Assembly: GCA_919902505.1 (NCBI GenBank)
Contig: CAKKRE010000009.1
Span: 28,050 to 92,049 of the forward strand
DNA length: 64,000 nt
Direction of reading: 5' to 3'
Origin: Nitrospiraceae bacterium
GTDB lineage: Bacteria > Nitrospirota > Nitrospiria > Nitrospirales > Nitrospiraceae
Under the pieces are notes generated by a model. It was not told the origin of the DNA. It saw only the letters and a program-made list of their open reading frames with translations, and did not search any database. Positions 1-9,232 of this stretch are shown here, piece by piece (the stretch's first letter is position 1; each line of letters starts with the position of its first letter). The translations under genes and the position numbers were made by a program.

Positions 1-36
1 ACGCGCGACAGGTCCCGGCGCACGGATGTCCTGACG

Positions 37-1593
37 ATGGCCTGGCTGTCGGGTGTGTTCGTACTGAGTGCCATGCTCCCTCTCGCACAGGCCGATGACA
101 TTCCCTTGCCCGGGCCCATTCCCTCGACCGTGTATGAGATTGAGCTCACCTATGTCGGTGAGCGCACCGCCCCCGCCGTGACGTTGAGTGGCCCCCCTCA
201 GAGTATTCCCCCTCTTCCTTATCGACCGTTTGCGCCCATTCTTGAGCTGATCTCCGGACTCGGGGAGGCCAGACGGTTCGGTTCCTGCCAGGGCGAGGTC
301 CTCAGGGCAGACGAGGGTATCGATCTCAAGTGGACGGCCGAGGGGACCGGGCGCTGTGGACAACGCATTGCGCTGCACCGGGACGGATTGCCGACGGACC
401 TCCTGTCCTACCAGCGGTTGCGGATACGTGGTCGCGCTGAGGGTCGGGTCGTGGTGGCAGCGGACGATCTGGCCGGTTACCGAGGGGAGAACAATGTCCC
501 GCTGGCGACGGTGAGCGGCGCCTTCGATATCACCGTTCCCCTGCAGGAAATCGGTCGCCGGTTGGACCTCCGGTATGTGATGGCCCTCGTGGTATCCACG
601 GAGGCAGGGAGCGCCCGCATCAGTTTCGACCGGATCGAAGTGGTTCGGGAACCGGCAGAGAACAGACAGTCCGGCGGGATCGGTTTCTGGGTCTGGCGCT
701 ACCGTACGGCGATAGAGAATCCGGAGACGATGTTAGCGACCTGCCGTGCGCAGGGTTGTTCCCGAGTTCTCATCCAGATGCCCTCGCAGTCCGACGATGA
801 GACCCTCTGGCGCCGGTATGCCCGGCTGTTGGCGACAGTGCGGGAGAGCGGGATCGAGGCCCTAGCGTTGGACGGTTACCCCGAAGCCATTCAGGAACCT
901 TACGCGTTAGCCGATAAGATACGGAGATTGCTTGATCTCGTGGAACCCGGTCTGTTGTTCGGCGTGCAGCTCGACATCGAGCCCTATCTCCTGCCGGGGT
1001 TCCTTGAGGATGAGACGCAGCTCCTTCGTTATGTCGAGACCATCGAGATACTGAAGGGCGCCGTCGCGGGACGAACCAGGCTCTCGATGGTGATGCCCTT
1101 CTGGTTGACCGGTCCGACGATCGCCGGCCGGCCTCTGGCCTTTGCCGTCATGGATCGCGCCGATGAAGTGGCGGTGATGAGTTATCGCACCGATCTCGAC
1201 GAAGTGCAGGACATCGCCGAAGACATCTTGCGGTATGGCGAAATGAGCGGAACGCCGGTGTGGTTGGCGGTTGAGACGACGGTGTTGCCGTTGGAGCACC
1301 ATGTGGTGCTACGTCGGGAGACGCGCTCCGGCCGGGGCGATGCCCTGGTGGACTACGATCAACAGCTTCTCCGATGGGCGCCCATTCCTGAGACGCAGGC
1401 AGTCTCAGCCCATCGGGACTGGTTCCGGATCCATCGTCGATTCACCGTCAGGCCTGAGCGTCTGAGCTTTGCCGGTCGCACGCGGGCGGAGGTGTCTATG
1501 GCTGTCAGGAGGATGCTGGCCACGACCTCGCAGCGCAGTCTCGCGGGGGTGATTATTCACGATCTCGACGGATTCCAGACCCTGGCCGAATAG
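37..1593 (+). CDS. Secreted glycosidase-like protein of an exopolysaccharide locus
   Basis: A 518-residue protein with a short hydrophobic N-terminus (about residues 2-20, ending in Ala-rich LAQA) that reads as a Sec signal peptide. Residues 50-210 look like a beta-rich carbohydrate-binding region. Residues 220-510 alternate hydrophobic strands and helices like a TIM barrel, with an acidic strand end QLDIEPYL near residue 314 that resembles the D-x-E catalytic strand of GH18-like hydrolases. It lies 33 bp before a TPR/beta-barrel protein and a polysaccharide deacetylase on the same strand, which suggests a periplasmic role in polymer trimming or modification. The start lies very near the window edge, so upstream operon members cannot be seen. 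The family is inferred from fold-like features only. Confidence 0.6.
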   Translation: MAWLSGVFVLSAMLPLAQADDIPLPGPIPSTVYEIELTYVGERTAPAVTLSGPPQSIPPLPYRPFAPILELISGLGEARRFGSCQGEVLRADEGIDLKWTAEGTGRCGQRIALHRDGLPTDLLSYQRLRIRGRAEGRVVVAADDLAGYRGENNVPLATVSGAFDITVPLQEIGRRLDLRYVMALVVSTEAGSARISFDRIEVVREPAENRQSGGIGFWVWRYRTAIENPETMLATCRAQGCSRVLIQMPSQSDDETLWRRYARLLATVRESGIEALALDGYPEAIQEPYALADKIRRLLDLVEPGLLFGVQLDIEPYLLPGFLEDETQLLRYVETIEILKGAVAGRTRLSMVMPFWLTGPTIAGRPLAFAVMDRADEVAVMSYRTDLDEVQDIAEDILRYGEMSGTPVWLAVETTVLPLEHHVVLRRETRSGRGDALVDYDQQLLRWAPIPETQAVSAHRDWFRIHRRFTVRPERLSFAGRTRAEVSMAVRRMLATTSQRSLAGVIIHDLDGFQTLAE

Positions 1594-1626
1594 GGTCGCG
1601 GTATAGCCCGGGCAGGGACGTCACGG

Positions 1627-3456
1627 ATGAGCGATCCCATGGTACGACGCAGTCGACTCAGACCCGTTGCGGGACTTTTCCTGGTGAGCCTGCTCGCCGC
1701 GGTCTGGCTGTCTGCGCCTGGCACCGGGGACCCGGCAGTGGCCGAGGAGCCATCTCCCCGCTACCTCCTGGAACGAGCCAGGGTATTGGAGGAACAGCAG
1801 CAGTATGCGGAGGCCCTCGTCGCGTACCGGCAATACCTGGCGGCGCGACCGGACAATGATGAGGTCCGGGGCAGTGTGGCCAGGTTGCTCAGCTGGCAGG
1901 GATCATGGGACGAAGCCGTTGCCCTCTACCGCGACGTCTTAACCCGCCAACCCCTCGATTCCGACAGCCGTGTGGGCCTTGCCCGGGTCTTCTCCTGGCA
2001 GAAACAGTTCGATGAGGCGCGGGAGCAATACGAGCAGATTCTTCGCGATGAGCCGAACCATGCCGAGGCCCTGACAGGGCTCGGCGATGTTCTGTTGTGG
2101 AGCGGCCGTCAGAACGAGGCAATTCCCTACTATGAGTCGGTTGTGGCGGCGACGGGTGATGCGGCGATCGCGGCGCGCCTCCGGACGCTGAAAGTTGAGC
2201 CTGTAGCACCGGATTCCCTTCCTGCCAAGTCAGCCGATCCGATGCCGGTGGACGGAAATTCAGCCTTGGAGCGGGGGCGCCGACTGGAGATCATGCGCCA
2301 GTCTGTCGAGGCCGCATCCGTCTATCGCGAAGGGCTGCAGCAGGCTCCCGACAATGACGAATTGCGCGGCGCGCTGGCGAGGGTCTTGTCGTGGCAAGGC
2401 GCCCATGCGGAAGCCACGTCGCTCTATCGCGAGGTGCTGGTACGTCATCCCGAGGACCAGGATATTCGAGTCGCACTCGCGCAGGTACTCTCCTGGCAGC
2501 AGCAGTTCGATGAGGCTCAGGATCTCTACGCGCAGGTGCTGGAGGCTGATCCGAAACAGATCGAGGCCCGGCGGGGACTGGCCGAGGTGGCGCATTGGCG
2601 GGGCCATCGGTCGGAAGCCTTGCAGCGGTACGAGGCGTTACTCGCCGAGACACAGGATCCTGACATGGAACGGCGGCTCAGCGCCGTGAAGTCGGAATTG
2701 CTGGTGTCGCCACGTGCGGCAGTGGGGCAAGGTCTGACGGGGTTGCGCCTCCCGTACCGGGACTATGCCAAGATTGGATATGGTCACTACTCCTATACCA
2801 AAAATCAGCCGGATGAGCGCGATCTGCTGTTTGAAATCGCTAAACCCTTCGGCAATCAAACGCTGGTGTTTCGGGCCGAGCCGATCAACCGGTTCGGGTT
2901 TCACGACACGCCGCTGTCGGCCGAGTTGTATAGTCCGCTGTGGCAGCGGGCCTGGGGCTATATTGCGGCGCAGGGGACGATCAATCCCCATTTCTCCCCC
3001 AACTACTCTTTCGCCGGCGAAATCGCGCAAGGACTGGGGGGACTGCATGCATCGTTAGCGCCGTTTGAAGTGTCGTTCGGCTATCGACGCCTGAATTACA
3101 AGCAAGACGATATCGATCTGTTGATGCCGGGATTGACGATCTTTCTGCCGTTCAATCTGTGGCTGACCGAAAAGGTCTATCTGATCCCGAACACCGGTGC
3201 CGTCACGCTGTCGTCACAACTGACCTGGCGGCCGACGGATCGATTGCAATTCTTTGCGTCCGGCTCGTTCGGCACGTCCGGTGAACGTATCGTGGCGGCG
3301 CAGGACTTTACCCGGGTGGGGAGCCGCACCATTCAGGGCGGCGTGACCTTCCCCATCAATGAGCGATTCTCGGCGGAAGCCTCCGGCTACTACGAAGACC
3401 GCGGCATTCTTTATATCCGTCGGGGCGGCAATTTCAGCCTGATGTATCACTGGTAA
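1627..3456 (+). CDS. TPR protein with C-terminal YaiO-type outer-membrane beta-barrel
   Basis: 609 residues. The N-terminus has a hydrophobic stretch at about residues 12-32. Residues 45-350 hold two blocks of tetratricopeptide repeats, each with the recurring words LSWQ and YR(D/E)VL, separated by a linker. Residues 370-609 consist of amphipathic beta strands ending in an aromatic residue (final Trp), typical of an outer-membrane barrel and like the YaiO family. The architecture parallels PgaA, BcsC and PelB, which combine periplasmic TPRs with an export porin, so export or docking of the polysaccharide is the likely role. It sits 33 bp after a glycosidase-like gene and 4 bp before the deacetylase gene, so it is probably co-transcribed. 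Confidence 0.75.
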   Translation: MSDPMVRRSRLRPVAGLFLVSLLAAVWLSAPGTGDPAVAEEPSPRYLLERARVLEEQQQYAEALVAYRQYLAARPDNDEVRGSVARLLSWQGSWDEAVALYRDVLTRQPLDSDSRVGLARVFSWQKQFDEAREQYEQILRDEPNHAEALTGLGDVLLWSGRQNEAIPYYESVVAATGDAAIAARLRTLKVEPVAPDSLPAKSADPMPVDGNSALERGRRLEIMRQSVEAASVYREGLQQAPDNDELRGALARVLSWQGAHAEATSLYREVLVRHPEDQDIRVALAQVLSWQQQFDEAQDLYAQVLEADPKQIEARRGLAEVAHWRGHRSEALQRYEALLAETQDPDMERRLSAVKSELLVSPRAAVGQGLTGLRLPYRDYAKIGYGHYSYTKNQPDERDLLFEIAKPFGNQTLVFRAEPINRFGFHDTPLSAELYSPLWQRAWGYIAAQGTINPHFSPNYSFAGEIAQGLGGLHASLAPFEVSFGYRRLNYKQDDIDLLMPGLTIFLPFNLWLTEKVYLIPNTGAVTLSSQLTWRPTDRLQFFASGSFGTSGERIVAAQDFTRVGSRTIQGGVTFPINERFSAEASGYYEDRGILYIRRGGNFSLMYHW

Positions 3457-3460
3457 CCGT

Positions 3461-5395
3461 ATGGAACGAGCCACCACGATTCGTCTGGTCAGCGCCGTCC
3501 TTGTCCTGCTGGGCCTCGTGGCCGGGGGCTGGATCCTCTTCTGGTCGCACATCGAGCGGCCGATCGACATTCCCGAACAGGATTTTCACCGGTTTCCCGG
3601 GGTGGCGGGTCCGAGCCATGTGACCGTTGTGCCGCCTCCGGTGCCGGCCTCCTGGACGAGCTATGGGCAGGGCTCCAAGAGTCGCATGGCGATTCTGCTG
3701 ACCGATTCAAACTCTTCTTGGCTCGGACTGGCGCATGGATTGAAGTCGATCGGCATTCCGTTTCGCATCACGCGCGATGTGCGTGAAGCCCTCACGCATC
3801 AGGTCGTGCTGGTCTATCCCATGATCTCAGGAAAGCTGTTGTCGCCCGCAGAGCTTCATGCGTTGGGGGATTTCCCTAAATCGGGCGGCACGTTGATCGG
3901 GGTGCAGGTGCTGGGAGGCGGGTTAAATCGGGTCTTCGGGTTCCGCGACGCAGTCGCTTCACGGAACCGGTATGACCTGAGATTGGCGTCGGCTGATCCC
4001 CTGTTGGCGCAGTTCACCGACCCGCTCGAACGGCGGTTGCGCATCGGCATCAGAGAGAAGGAACTCGACGTGATGGGGACCTATGGGTACACCGAGAGCA
4101 GCGATCCGCTAGCGCGCTTCGATGACGGGACGGCCGCCATGACTCAGGTCTCCTACGGCCGCGGCCGGGCTTATGCCATCGGGTTGGATCTCGGGTTTCT
4201 GCTGCTGAAGGGGTACAACAATCGCGCGGATGAACTCGTTCGCAGTTATGACAATCAGTTCGACCCGGCACTGGATGTCTGGCTGCGCCTGCTCAAATCC
4301 ATCTATCGTACGGCGCAGGACGGGGCGGTGACGGTAGGGACGGTGCCGTTCGGGAAGTCGCTCTCCGTGATGCTCACGCACGATGTGGATTTTACCCGGT
4401 CGATCAAAAATGCCGTCGATTATGCGGAGTATGAGAAGAGTCAGGGGCTGGTCGGCACCTATTTCATCCAGGTGAAATACATTCGCGACTTCAACGACGA
4501 TATTTTTTTCAATGATGAAGGGGTGAGGCATCTTGCCCGGCTTGCGGAACTCGGGATGGAGCTGGGTAGTCACACGATCGCTCATTCGAGGGTCTTCGAT
4601 CAGTTTCCGATGGGGACGGGGCGGGAGGCCTATCCCTCATACGCTCCCTACGTCAGAAGCCGCACGAAGGCTCAGAATGCGAGCATACTCGGAGAGCTAC
4701 GCGTCAGCAAATTCCTGATCGATCACTTTTCCGGTCAGGCGATCGTCTCCTTCCGGCCCGGCGAGTTGTCCAATCCATACGGTCTCCCGCAAGCGCTCCT
4801 GGCGACGGGGTTCCGGTACAGTTCGACGGCCACGGCGAACAACTCGCTGACCCATCTGCCCTATCAACTGACCTACGACCGGTTGACCGAGAGTGAAGTG
4901 GAGATCTTTGAATTCCCGGTCACCATCGAAGATGAAGAGTTGCCGAAACTGGGGGACCGGCTCCCGCAGGCGTTGGAGGTTGCGAGACAGATCAGCCGCT
5001 ACGGCGGCTCGGTCGTCGTGTTGATTCACCCGAATATTCTCGATCACAAACTCGCCTTCGAGAAGGGCTTTGTGGAAGGCGTGCGGCCCTATGCCTGGTT
5101 TGGTTCGGTGCGTGAGTTCGGCCGCTGGTGGGCGGCCCGCAATCAAGTCGGAATCGATGTCACGCGTGACGGCGCGGGCATGCAGGTCACGCTGACGGCG
5201 CCACAACCGATTGCCGGACTGACGATCGAGGTGCCGGAAGGATGGACACTTGGTCGGGCCGAGTCGTCAGCGAAGGGCATCACGCAGCGGGGCGGCGTCA
5301 TCGCTTTCCCGGAATTGCAGGGCACGCTCACCGTCTTGTTCAGCGCCCCTTCGGAGTCAGTTGCCTTCCGACAGCCTTTGTCCGAGCCACGCTAG
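3461..5395 (+). CDS. Polysaccharide deacetylase (NodB-homology) with N-terminal anchor
   Basis: 644 residues. A single N-terminal membrane segment (about residues 8-28) places the rest in the periplasm. Residues 80-290 form an alpha/beta domain resembling a glutamine-amidotransferase-like fold. The NodB domain follows: motif 1 HDVDFT starts at H307 with the paired aspartates, and motif 2 GSHTIAHS supplies the two metal-binding histidines H371 and H375. The C-terminus (about residues 550-640) is a beta-rich module. The family removes N- or O-acetyl groups from polymers using Zn or a similar metal. It overlaps nothing and follows the TPR/barrel gene by 4 bp, so translation may be coupled. It fits PgaB-like polymer de-acetylation before export. 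Confidence 0.8.
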   Translation: MERATTIRLVSAVLVLLGLVAGGWILFWSHIERPIDIPEQDFHRFPGVAGPSHVTVVPPPVPASWTSYGQGSKSRMAILLTDSNSSWLGLAHGLKSIGIPFRITRDVREALTHQVVLVYPMISGKLLSPAELHALGDFPKSGGTLIGVQVLGGGLNRVFGFRDAVASRNRYDLRLASADPLLAQFTDPLERRLRIGIREKELDVMGTYGYTESSDPLARFDDGTAAMTQVSYGRGRAYAIGLDLGFLLLKGYNNRADELVRSYDNQFDPALDVWLRLLKSIYRTAQDGAVTVGTVPFGKSLSVMLTHDVDFTRSIKNAVDYAEYEKSQGLVGTYFIQVKYIRDFNDDIFFNDEGVRHLARLAELGMELGSHTIAHSRVFDQFPMGTGREAYPSYAPYVRSRTKAQNASILGELRVSKFLIDHFSGQAIVSFRPGELSNPYGLPQALLATGFRYSSTATANNSLTHLPYQLTYDRLTESEVEIFEFPVTIEDEELPKLGDRLPQALEVARQISRYGGSVVVLIHPNILDHKLAFEKGFVEGVRPYAWFGSVREFGRWWAARNQVGIDVTRDGAGMQVTLTAPQPIAGLTIEVPEGWTLGRAESSAKGITQRGGVIAFPELQGTLTVLFSAPSESVAFRQPLSEPR

Positions 5396-5468
5396 TAATC
5401 ATCGCGTAGCGATCTCGCCGGGTCGGTCTCCAATCCCACCGAGTTGAATGAGAGCGGCCGGATACCGG

Positions 5469-6581
5469 CTACGAAGCTTGAGCGCGGGGGTGAACTGACG
5501 GCAACGGGCCGGCTTTCCTGACATTCGATCGGGCCATGAAGGGAAGCATGTGCTCCTGCGACTCGATCGTGGACAGCTCGCCGCACAGTTGAGTCATTCG
5601 TTCGGCGGTCATCCAGGGGAGATTCGACAAGGCTTCAGCGGCTCGATAGCGTACCCACCAGTGTTCATCGTCGAGCAGTGTGATCAGCCGCGGTTCGTCT
5701 TCCTCGACGCCCATCTTGCCCAATGCGGATGCCGCTTGAAGGCGCACATACCACGTTGGATGGGAGATGTGTGCGCGAACCGTTGCCACATCCCGCGGGT
5801 CACTGCATTCACCGAACAGAAACAGGCAGGCGGCTAGAATGTCATCGGACGTCGTTCCTTCCCGCAGGAGGGCCCGGAGCGGAGGCAATCCTTGCTGACT
5901 TTGGGTTGCCGCCAGGTGGCGGATCAGGCGCGAGCCGATTTCCGGCGAAGCCTGGCAGGCGGCTTTCGCAATCGTGTCCGCGGCAATGTCTGCGCCCACC
6001 GTACCGAACATGGCCACAACCTTGAGCGGGGACCAGTCGTTCCGCCGGCTGATGACCGGGATGAGGAGGGGAACTGTCGCCGGAGCGTCGATGTCCAGCA
6101 GCGCCTTCGCCGCAATCAGCGACAGGAAGGCATTGTCGGCCTCTAGCATGGCGACGAGCTCGTTCCAGATCGACCGCTCCTGCAGGTGTCCCAGCGTGAC
6201 GATGGCCAGGAGTCGCCAGCGGAGGCGTCTGGCGCGCAGGAGTTGTTTGGCAAACTCATCGCTCTTGGTCCGTCGCGCGAGTTCGTTCAGCTGCGCCCGT
6301 GCATCTCCCCGGATCGATTCGTAGCAATGATTCCAGAGATACAGGAACACGAGATGCTCTTGAGGTGTGAGTTCGGGAAGCGTCTCCGGCACCTCGACGA
6401 CACATTGGGCGAGCAAGGGACGCCAGATCTCCGTGACCTTCCGGCGGCGGCGTTCCTTCGCGAGGCGGATGAACCGGAGGAGGAGAATCCCCGATAGGAG
6501 GAGGATGACGGCGGAATAAATGCACAAGACCGCCATGCTGCCCAGTCGGAGCGTGAGATCGGAATGGTTAAGGGCAAGCAC
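5469..6581 (-). CDS. Membrane-anchored HEAT-repeat protein, last gene of phosphorelay operon
   Basis: 370 residues from a GTG start chosen because a GGAGA ribosome site lies about 10 bases upstream and because the longer frame would run through the preceding receiver gene. One transmembrane helix at about residues 16-36 is followed by a basic stretch, then by helical HEAT/PBS-lyase-like repeats. The clearest are near the C-terminus, with words such as WYVRLQAASALGKMG and WWVRYRAAEAL. Such repeats are protein-interaction scaffolds. It begins 24 bp after a receiver gene and closes a run of five minus-strand genes, so it may be the effector or sensor partner of the phosphorelay. It converges on the polysaccharide locus across a 73-bp gap. 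Confidence 0.7.
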   Translation of the reverse strand: MLALNHSDLTLRLGSMAVLCIYSAVILLLSGILLLRFIRLAKERRRRKVTEIWRPLLAQCVVEVPETLPELTPQEHLVFLYLWNHCYESIRGDARAQLNELARRTKSDEFAKQLLRARRLRWRLLAIVTLGHLQERSIWNELVAMLEADNAFLSLIAAKALLDIDAPATVPLLIPVISRRNDWSPLKVVAMFGTVGADIAADTIAKAACQASPEIGSRLIRHLAATQSQQGLPPLRALLREGTTSDDILAACLFLFGECSDPRDVATVRAHISHPTWYVRLQAASALGKMGVEEDEPRLITLLDDEHWWVRYRAAEALSNLPWMTAERMTQLCGELSTIESQEHMLPFMARSNVRKAGPLPSVHPRAQAS

Positions 6582-6604
6582 GGGACCATCTTCTCCGAAA
6601 TTGC

Positions 6605-7000
6605 CTAGGCCGCTGGCGCCAGAAAGCGCTTCAGTCGGCTGGTCAGCTCGCGAGGGTTGAACGGTTTCAGCATGTAATCGTTCGCGCCGCTCTCGAGCGC
6701 ACGTTTGATGTCGTGTTCGCTGCCGTCGGCCGTCAACATGACGATGGGTACCTTCTCCCATGCCGCGTTCCCCCGAATATAGGCGAGGACTTGCAGGCCG
6801 CTTAGGAAGGGGAGCATCACGTCCAACAAGACGATGTCCGGAGTGGGGAGGGTGTCGACGAATTCCTGTGCCTGCCGGCCGTCCTTGGCATGGACGACGG
6901 CGTAACTGGCCCGCTCCAGAAGAAACTTGAGCAGACTGGCAGTATCTTCCTCGTCCTCCACCATGAGCACCGTGGGTTTGTGGTTCGTGGCGGGTTGCAT
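6605..7000 (-). CDS. Single-domain response regulator (receiver)
   Basis: 131 residues, essentially one CheY-like receiver. The acidic pocket is E15/D16, the phosphoacceptor D60 lies in VLLDVMLP, the switch Thr is T90 in VMLTAD, and the conserved Lys is K112 in MLKPF. There is no output domain, so it acts by protein contact or as a phosphate relay. I chose the ATG at 7000 because GGAG stands six bases upstream. An alternative ATG at 7015 overlaps the previous stop as ATGA but has no clear ribosome site. Confidence 0.85.
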   Translation of the reverse strand: MQPATNHKPTVLMVEDEEDTASLLKFLLERASYAVVHAKDGRQAQEFVDTLPTPDIVLLDVMLPFLSGLQVLAYIRGNAAWEKVPIVMLTADGSEHDIKRALESGANDYMLKPFNPRELTSRLKRFLAPAA

Positions 7001-7011
7001 GCGAGACTCCA

Positions 7012-7464
7012 TCATTGGGGGATCGTGAGGAGGAAGGCCCTCATGCCCGTCAACAGCCGGTTCAATCGAGTCGCCAGCCGCGTCGGACTCACGGGTTTGA
7101 GAATCGAGTCGTTGCCTCCGAGTCCTACCGCTTGTCGAGGATCGAGAGTGTCGGCATTGGTCGTGAGCATCGCCACCGGAATCCTGTGCCAATGCTCCTG
7201 GGTCCGCATGCACGCGGGAAGCTCGAGCCCCGTCGTGTCGGGGAGCGCCCTGTCTAAAAGGACTGCATCCGGAGGATTGATGGCGGACATCACACTCTTG
7301 GCGTGGGCTCCATTATTGGAGTGAATCACGCGGTACCCGTTCTTTTGTAGCACGAATGCCAACAGACACGCGGTAACTTCTTTATTTTCAACCAGGAGAA
7401 CGGTGGTCCTGCCGAGCCCTTGCTGCCGGTCATATGGTCCTTCCTGTTCCTTTCGCCAGTCCAT
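7012..7464 (-). CDS. Divergent receiver-domain protein with altered acidic pocket
   Basis: 150 residues with a receiver fold at about 20-140. The phosphoacceptor D71 (VLLDRALP) and Lys K123 (ILKPV) are kept. The usual acidic pair is E26/N27 within VENKE, so one Mg-coordinating acid is replaced by Asn. This suggests weak or altered phosphorylation, possibly a phosphate sink or a constitutively shaped docking module. It lies between the HPt gene and an orthodox receiver gene in a tight minus-strand operon. No ribosome site is obvious at the ATG. Confidence 0.75.
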   Translation of the reverse strand: MDWRKEQEGPYDRQQGLGRTTVLLVENKEVTACLLAFVLQKNGYRVIHSNNGAHAKSVMSAINPPDAVLLDRALPDTTGLELPACMRTQEHWHRIPVAMLTTNADTLDPRQAVGLGGNDSILKPVSPTRLATRLNRLLTGMRAFLLTIPQ

Positions 7465-7491
7465 GGTCGTATGGCTTGCTCTGGAGGCTGG

Positions 7492-7833
7492 TCACGATTC
7501 TTCATACACGATGGCGACCCGATCCAGGTATGACGCCAGTGCCGTGAGGTCCCGATGGATCGAGCCCCTGTCGGCGATCTTGGCGGCCTGTTCGAGCCGG
7601 GCCGCCGCGGCGGTCATGGCGGGAAAGCCGTAGCTTCCGCTGACGCCCTTCATGCCATGGGCCACTTTCCGGATCGTGTCAAAGTCGCGCTGGACCATGG
7701 CCTCCGTCATGGTCGCAATTTCCTTCCTCCGGTTCGACATGAATTTGGGAATCAGCGGCTCGAAGGAGGCGTCAACGTGCGCCACGGAGGGCCAGGATTC
7801 GAGGTCTGGAGACGCGGGCGTCATGTCACTCAT
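7492..7833 (-). CDS. HPt (histidine phosphotransfer) domain protein
   Basis: 113 residues forming an all-helical HPt module. The phospho-accepting histidine is H59 in the motif AHGMKGVSGSYG, which matches the H-x-x-K-G signature. The start at 7833 overlaps the stop of the upstream receiver gene as ATGA, giving translational coupling. A longer frame to 8022 only runs through that receiver gene and was dropped. HPt proteins shuttle phosphate between receivers, and here three receivers are encoded on both sides in the same operon. The cognate hybrid kinase is not in the window. Confidence 0.85.
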   Translation of the reverse strand: MSDMTPASPDLESWPSVAHVDASFEPLIPKFMSNRRKEIATMTEAMVQRDFDTIRKVAHGMKGVSGSYGFPAMTAAAARLEQAAKIADRGSIHRDLTALASYLDRVAIVYEES

Positions 7834-8339
7834 CAGACGGCCTCCTCTTGCGGCGGGATGGCGGCGTAACGGTGAATGGTTTCCAGCAGCGTTTGCTTCT
7901 TGATGGGTTTCGTCAGGTGGGACGTGAAGCCGGTCGCCTGGCTTTTCTCGATGTCCTCTTTGAAGGTATTGGCCGTCAGGGCGATGATCGGCGTGGGTGC
8001 TCGGCCATGTTCCCGTTCCCACGTCCGGATGGTGCTCGTCGCCTGGTAGCCGTCCATGACCGGCATCTGGATATCCATCAAAACCAGGTCGTAAGCGCCG
8101 GAGTGAAATTTCTCCACCGCGACGGCTCCGTTTTCCGCCGTGTCTAGCCGGTACGTCGTTCCTTTCAGGAACAGGGTAATCAGGAGGCGATTGTCCTCCA
8201 TATCGTCGACGAGCAGGATGGCGATCGAAGTATGGATTGGGGCCTCAGAGTGGATCAGCACCGGTGTTCGCGCGGCGGCTGGTGTCTTGAGCGCGTCGAC
8301 TCGCTGGGGTTCGTTGTCCGGAAATGGAGCGATCTTCAT
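7833..8339 (-). CDS. Response regulator (receiver) with N-terminal extension
   Basis: 168 residues. After about 38 unstructured residues comes a canonical receiver: acidic pair D45/D46 (LLVDDMED), phosphoacceptor D89 (VLMDIQMPVMDG), LTAN switch near residue 121, and K144 (LTKP). The MDIQMPVMDG signature is typical of receivers in hybrid-kinase phosphorelays. It is the first gene of the minus-strand run and overlaps the HPt gene by 4 bp. No output domain is present. Confidence 0.85.
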   Translation of the reverse strand: MKIAPFPDNEPQRVDALKTPAAARTPVLIHSEAPIHTSIAILLVDDMEDNRLLITLFLKGTTYRLDTAENGAVAVEKFHSGAYDLVLMDIQMPVMDGYQATSTIRTWEREHGRAPTPIIALTANTFKEDIEKSQATGFTSHLTKPIKKQTLLETIHRYAAIPPQEEAV

Positions 8340-8737
8340 CGTGCGATCAATACTTCGTTGGCCTGATGGTTGGTTGCCAGGTTGGCGAGAGAGCCTGCGA
8401 ACCGCCTATCCACGGATGTACGCAAGACGATGTTGTCTCGACGCCTGGCGCCGGGCAGAGTTTTCCCACCCTCTCTCCTTATCGGTTGAGGAGGGCCGAT
8501 CTTGAGACGCTTTGGATGGAGGTCGGGAAGCAGAGTTTGGCTTCACTGCCGGCCCACCCGCTTGCTCGAAATGGTTGCGCGGTCGGCTGGTGGTGCAATG
8601 TGGGACAATTTCAGGAAGTGGTTGAAATAAACCAAAAGTAACATGGGACTTGAGGCAGGCGGGTATGCGTGGTATGTAAATTGTTTGTAGGCAACACGCA
8701 GAAAAGAGTGCATACGGAAACACTCGGGATTCACACG
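8340..8737. other. Intergenic region between divergent genes
   Basis: About 400 bp between the divergently read receiver gene (-) and a lipoprotein gene (+). I see no convincing coding sequence, RNA gene or strong repeat. It must contain the promoters of both flanking transcripts, but no clear -35/-10 pair stands out. Confidence 0.4.
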
Positions 8738-9223
8738 ATGAAGTTAAAGCGTCTGTCGTTTATGTCGATCTGTTTCGGTGCGTTGCTGTTGCAGGCCTGT
8801 AGTCATGCGCCACGGCCACAGGAGGCTTCCCGGGCGGAGCCTGTGTCGGGGGAAATTTCCCTCCATCGCGGGGAACATGCGGTCCTGGCGGGCGAATGGG
8901 AATATGAGGAAAGCGGGATGGTGGTGCCGTTGAGATTGGATCAATTCGGCAACGGCTCGTATGACTTTAAGGATGGACGGTTTCGGACGGATGCCCTCTC
9001 CGATCACCGTTGGGCCGGGGCCTGGGCTCAACGGGAAAACGATCGGGAAGGCGGATTCGAGATCACCCTGTCCCCCGACTACTCGGAAGGCGAAGGTCGT
9101 TGGTGGTACACACGCATCGAGAGTGATGCCGCGCCGACCAAGGCCGGTGGAACGTTCCACGTGATGAAGGTGCAATCGATTGTCGAGAACCAGCCTGTGC
9201 CCTCCGCGCACGCCTCGCAGTAG
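8738..9223 (+). CDS. Small predicted lipoprotein
   Basis: 161 residues from the ATG at 8738. A longer frame from 8669 was rejected because the lipoprotein signal begins here: basic MKLK, a hydrophobic core, and the lipobox LLLQACSH with Cys at residue 21. The mature part is small and beta-rich, with many Trp, Gly and Asp residues, and is not assigned to a family. It would be anchored in the periplasm or outer membrane. No strong ribosome site is visible. Confidence 0.6.
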   Translation: MKLKRLSFMSICFGALLLQACSHAPRPQEASRAEPVSGEISLHRGEHAVLAGEWEYEESGMVVPLRLDQFGNGSYDFKDGRFRTDALSDHRWAGAWAQRENDREGGFEITLSPDYSEGEGRWWYTRIESDAAPTKAGGTFHVMKVQSIVENQPVPSAHASQ

Positions 9224-9232
9224 AGACCAGAA

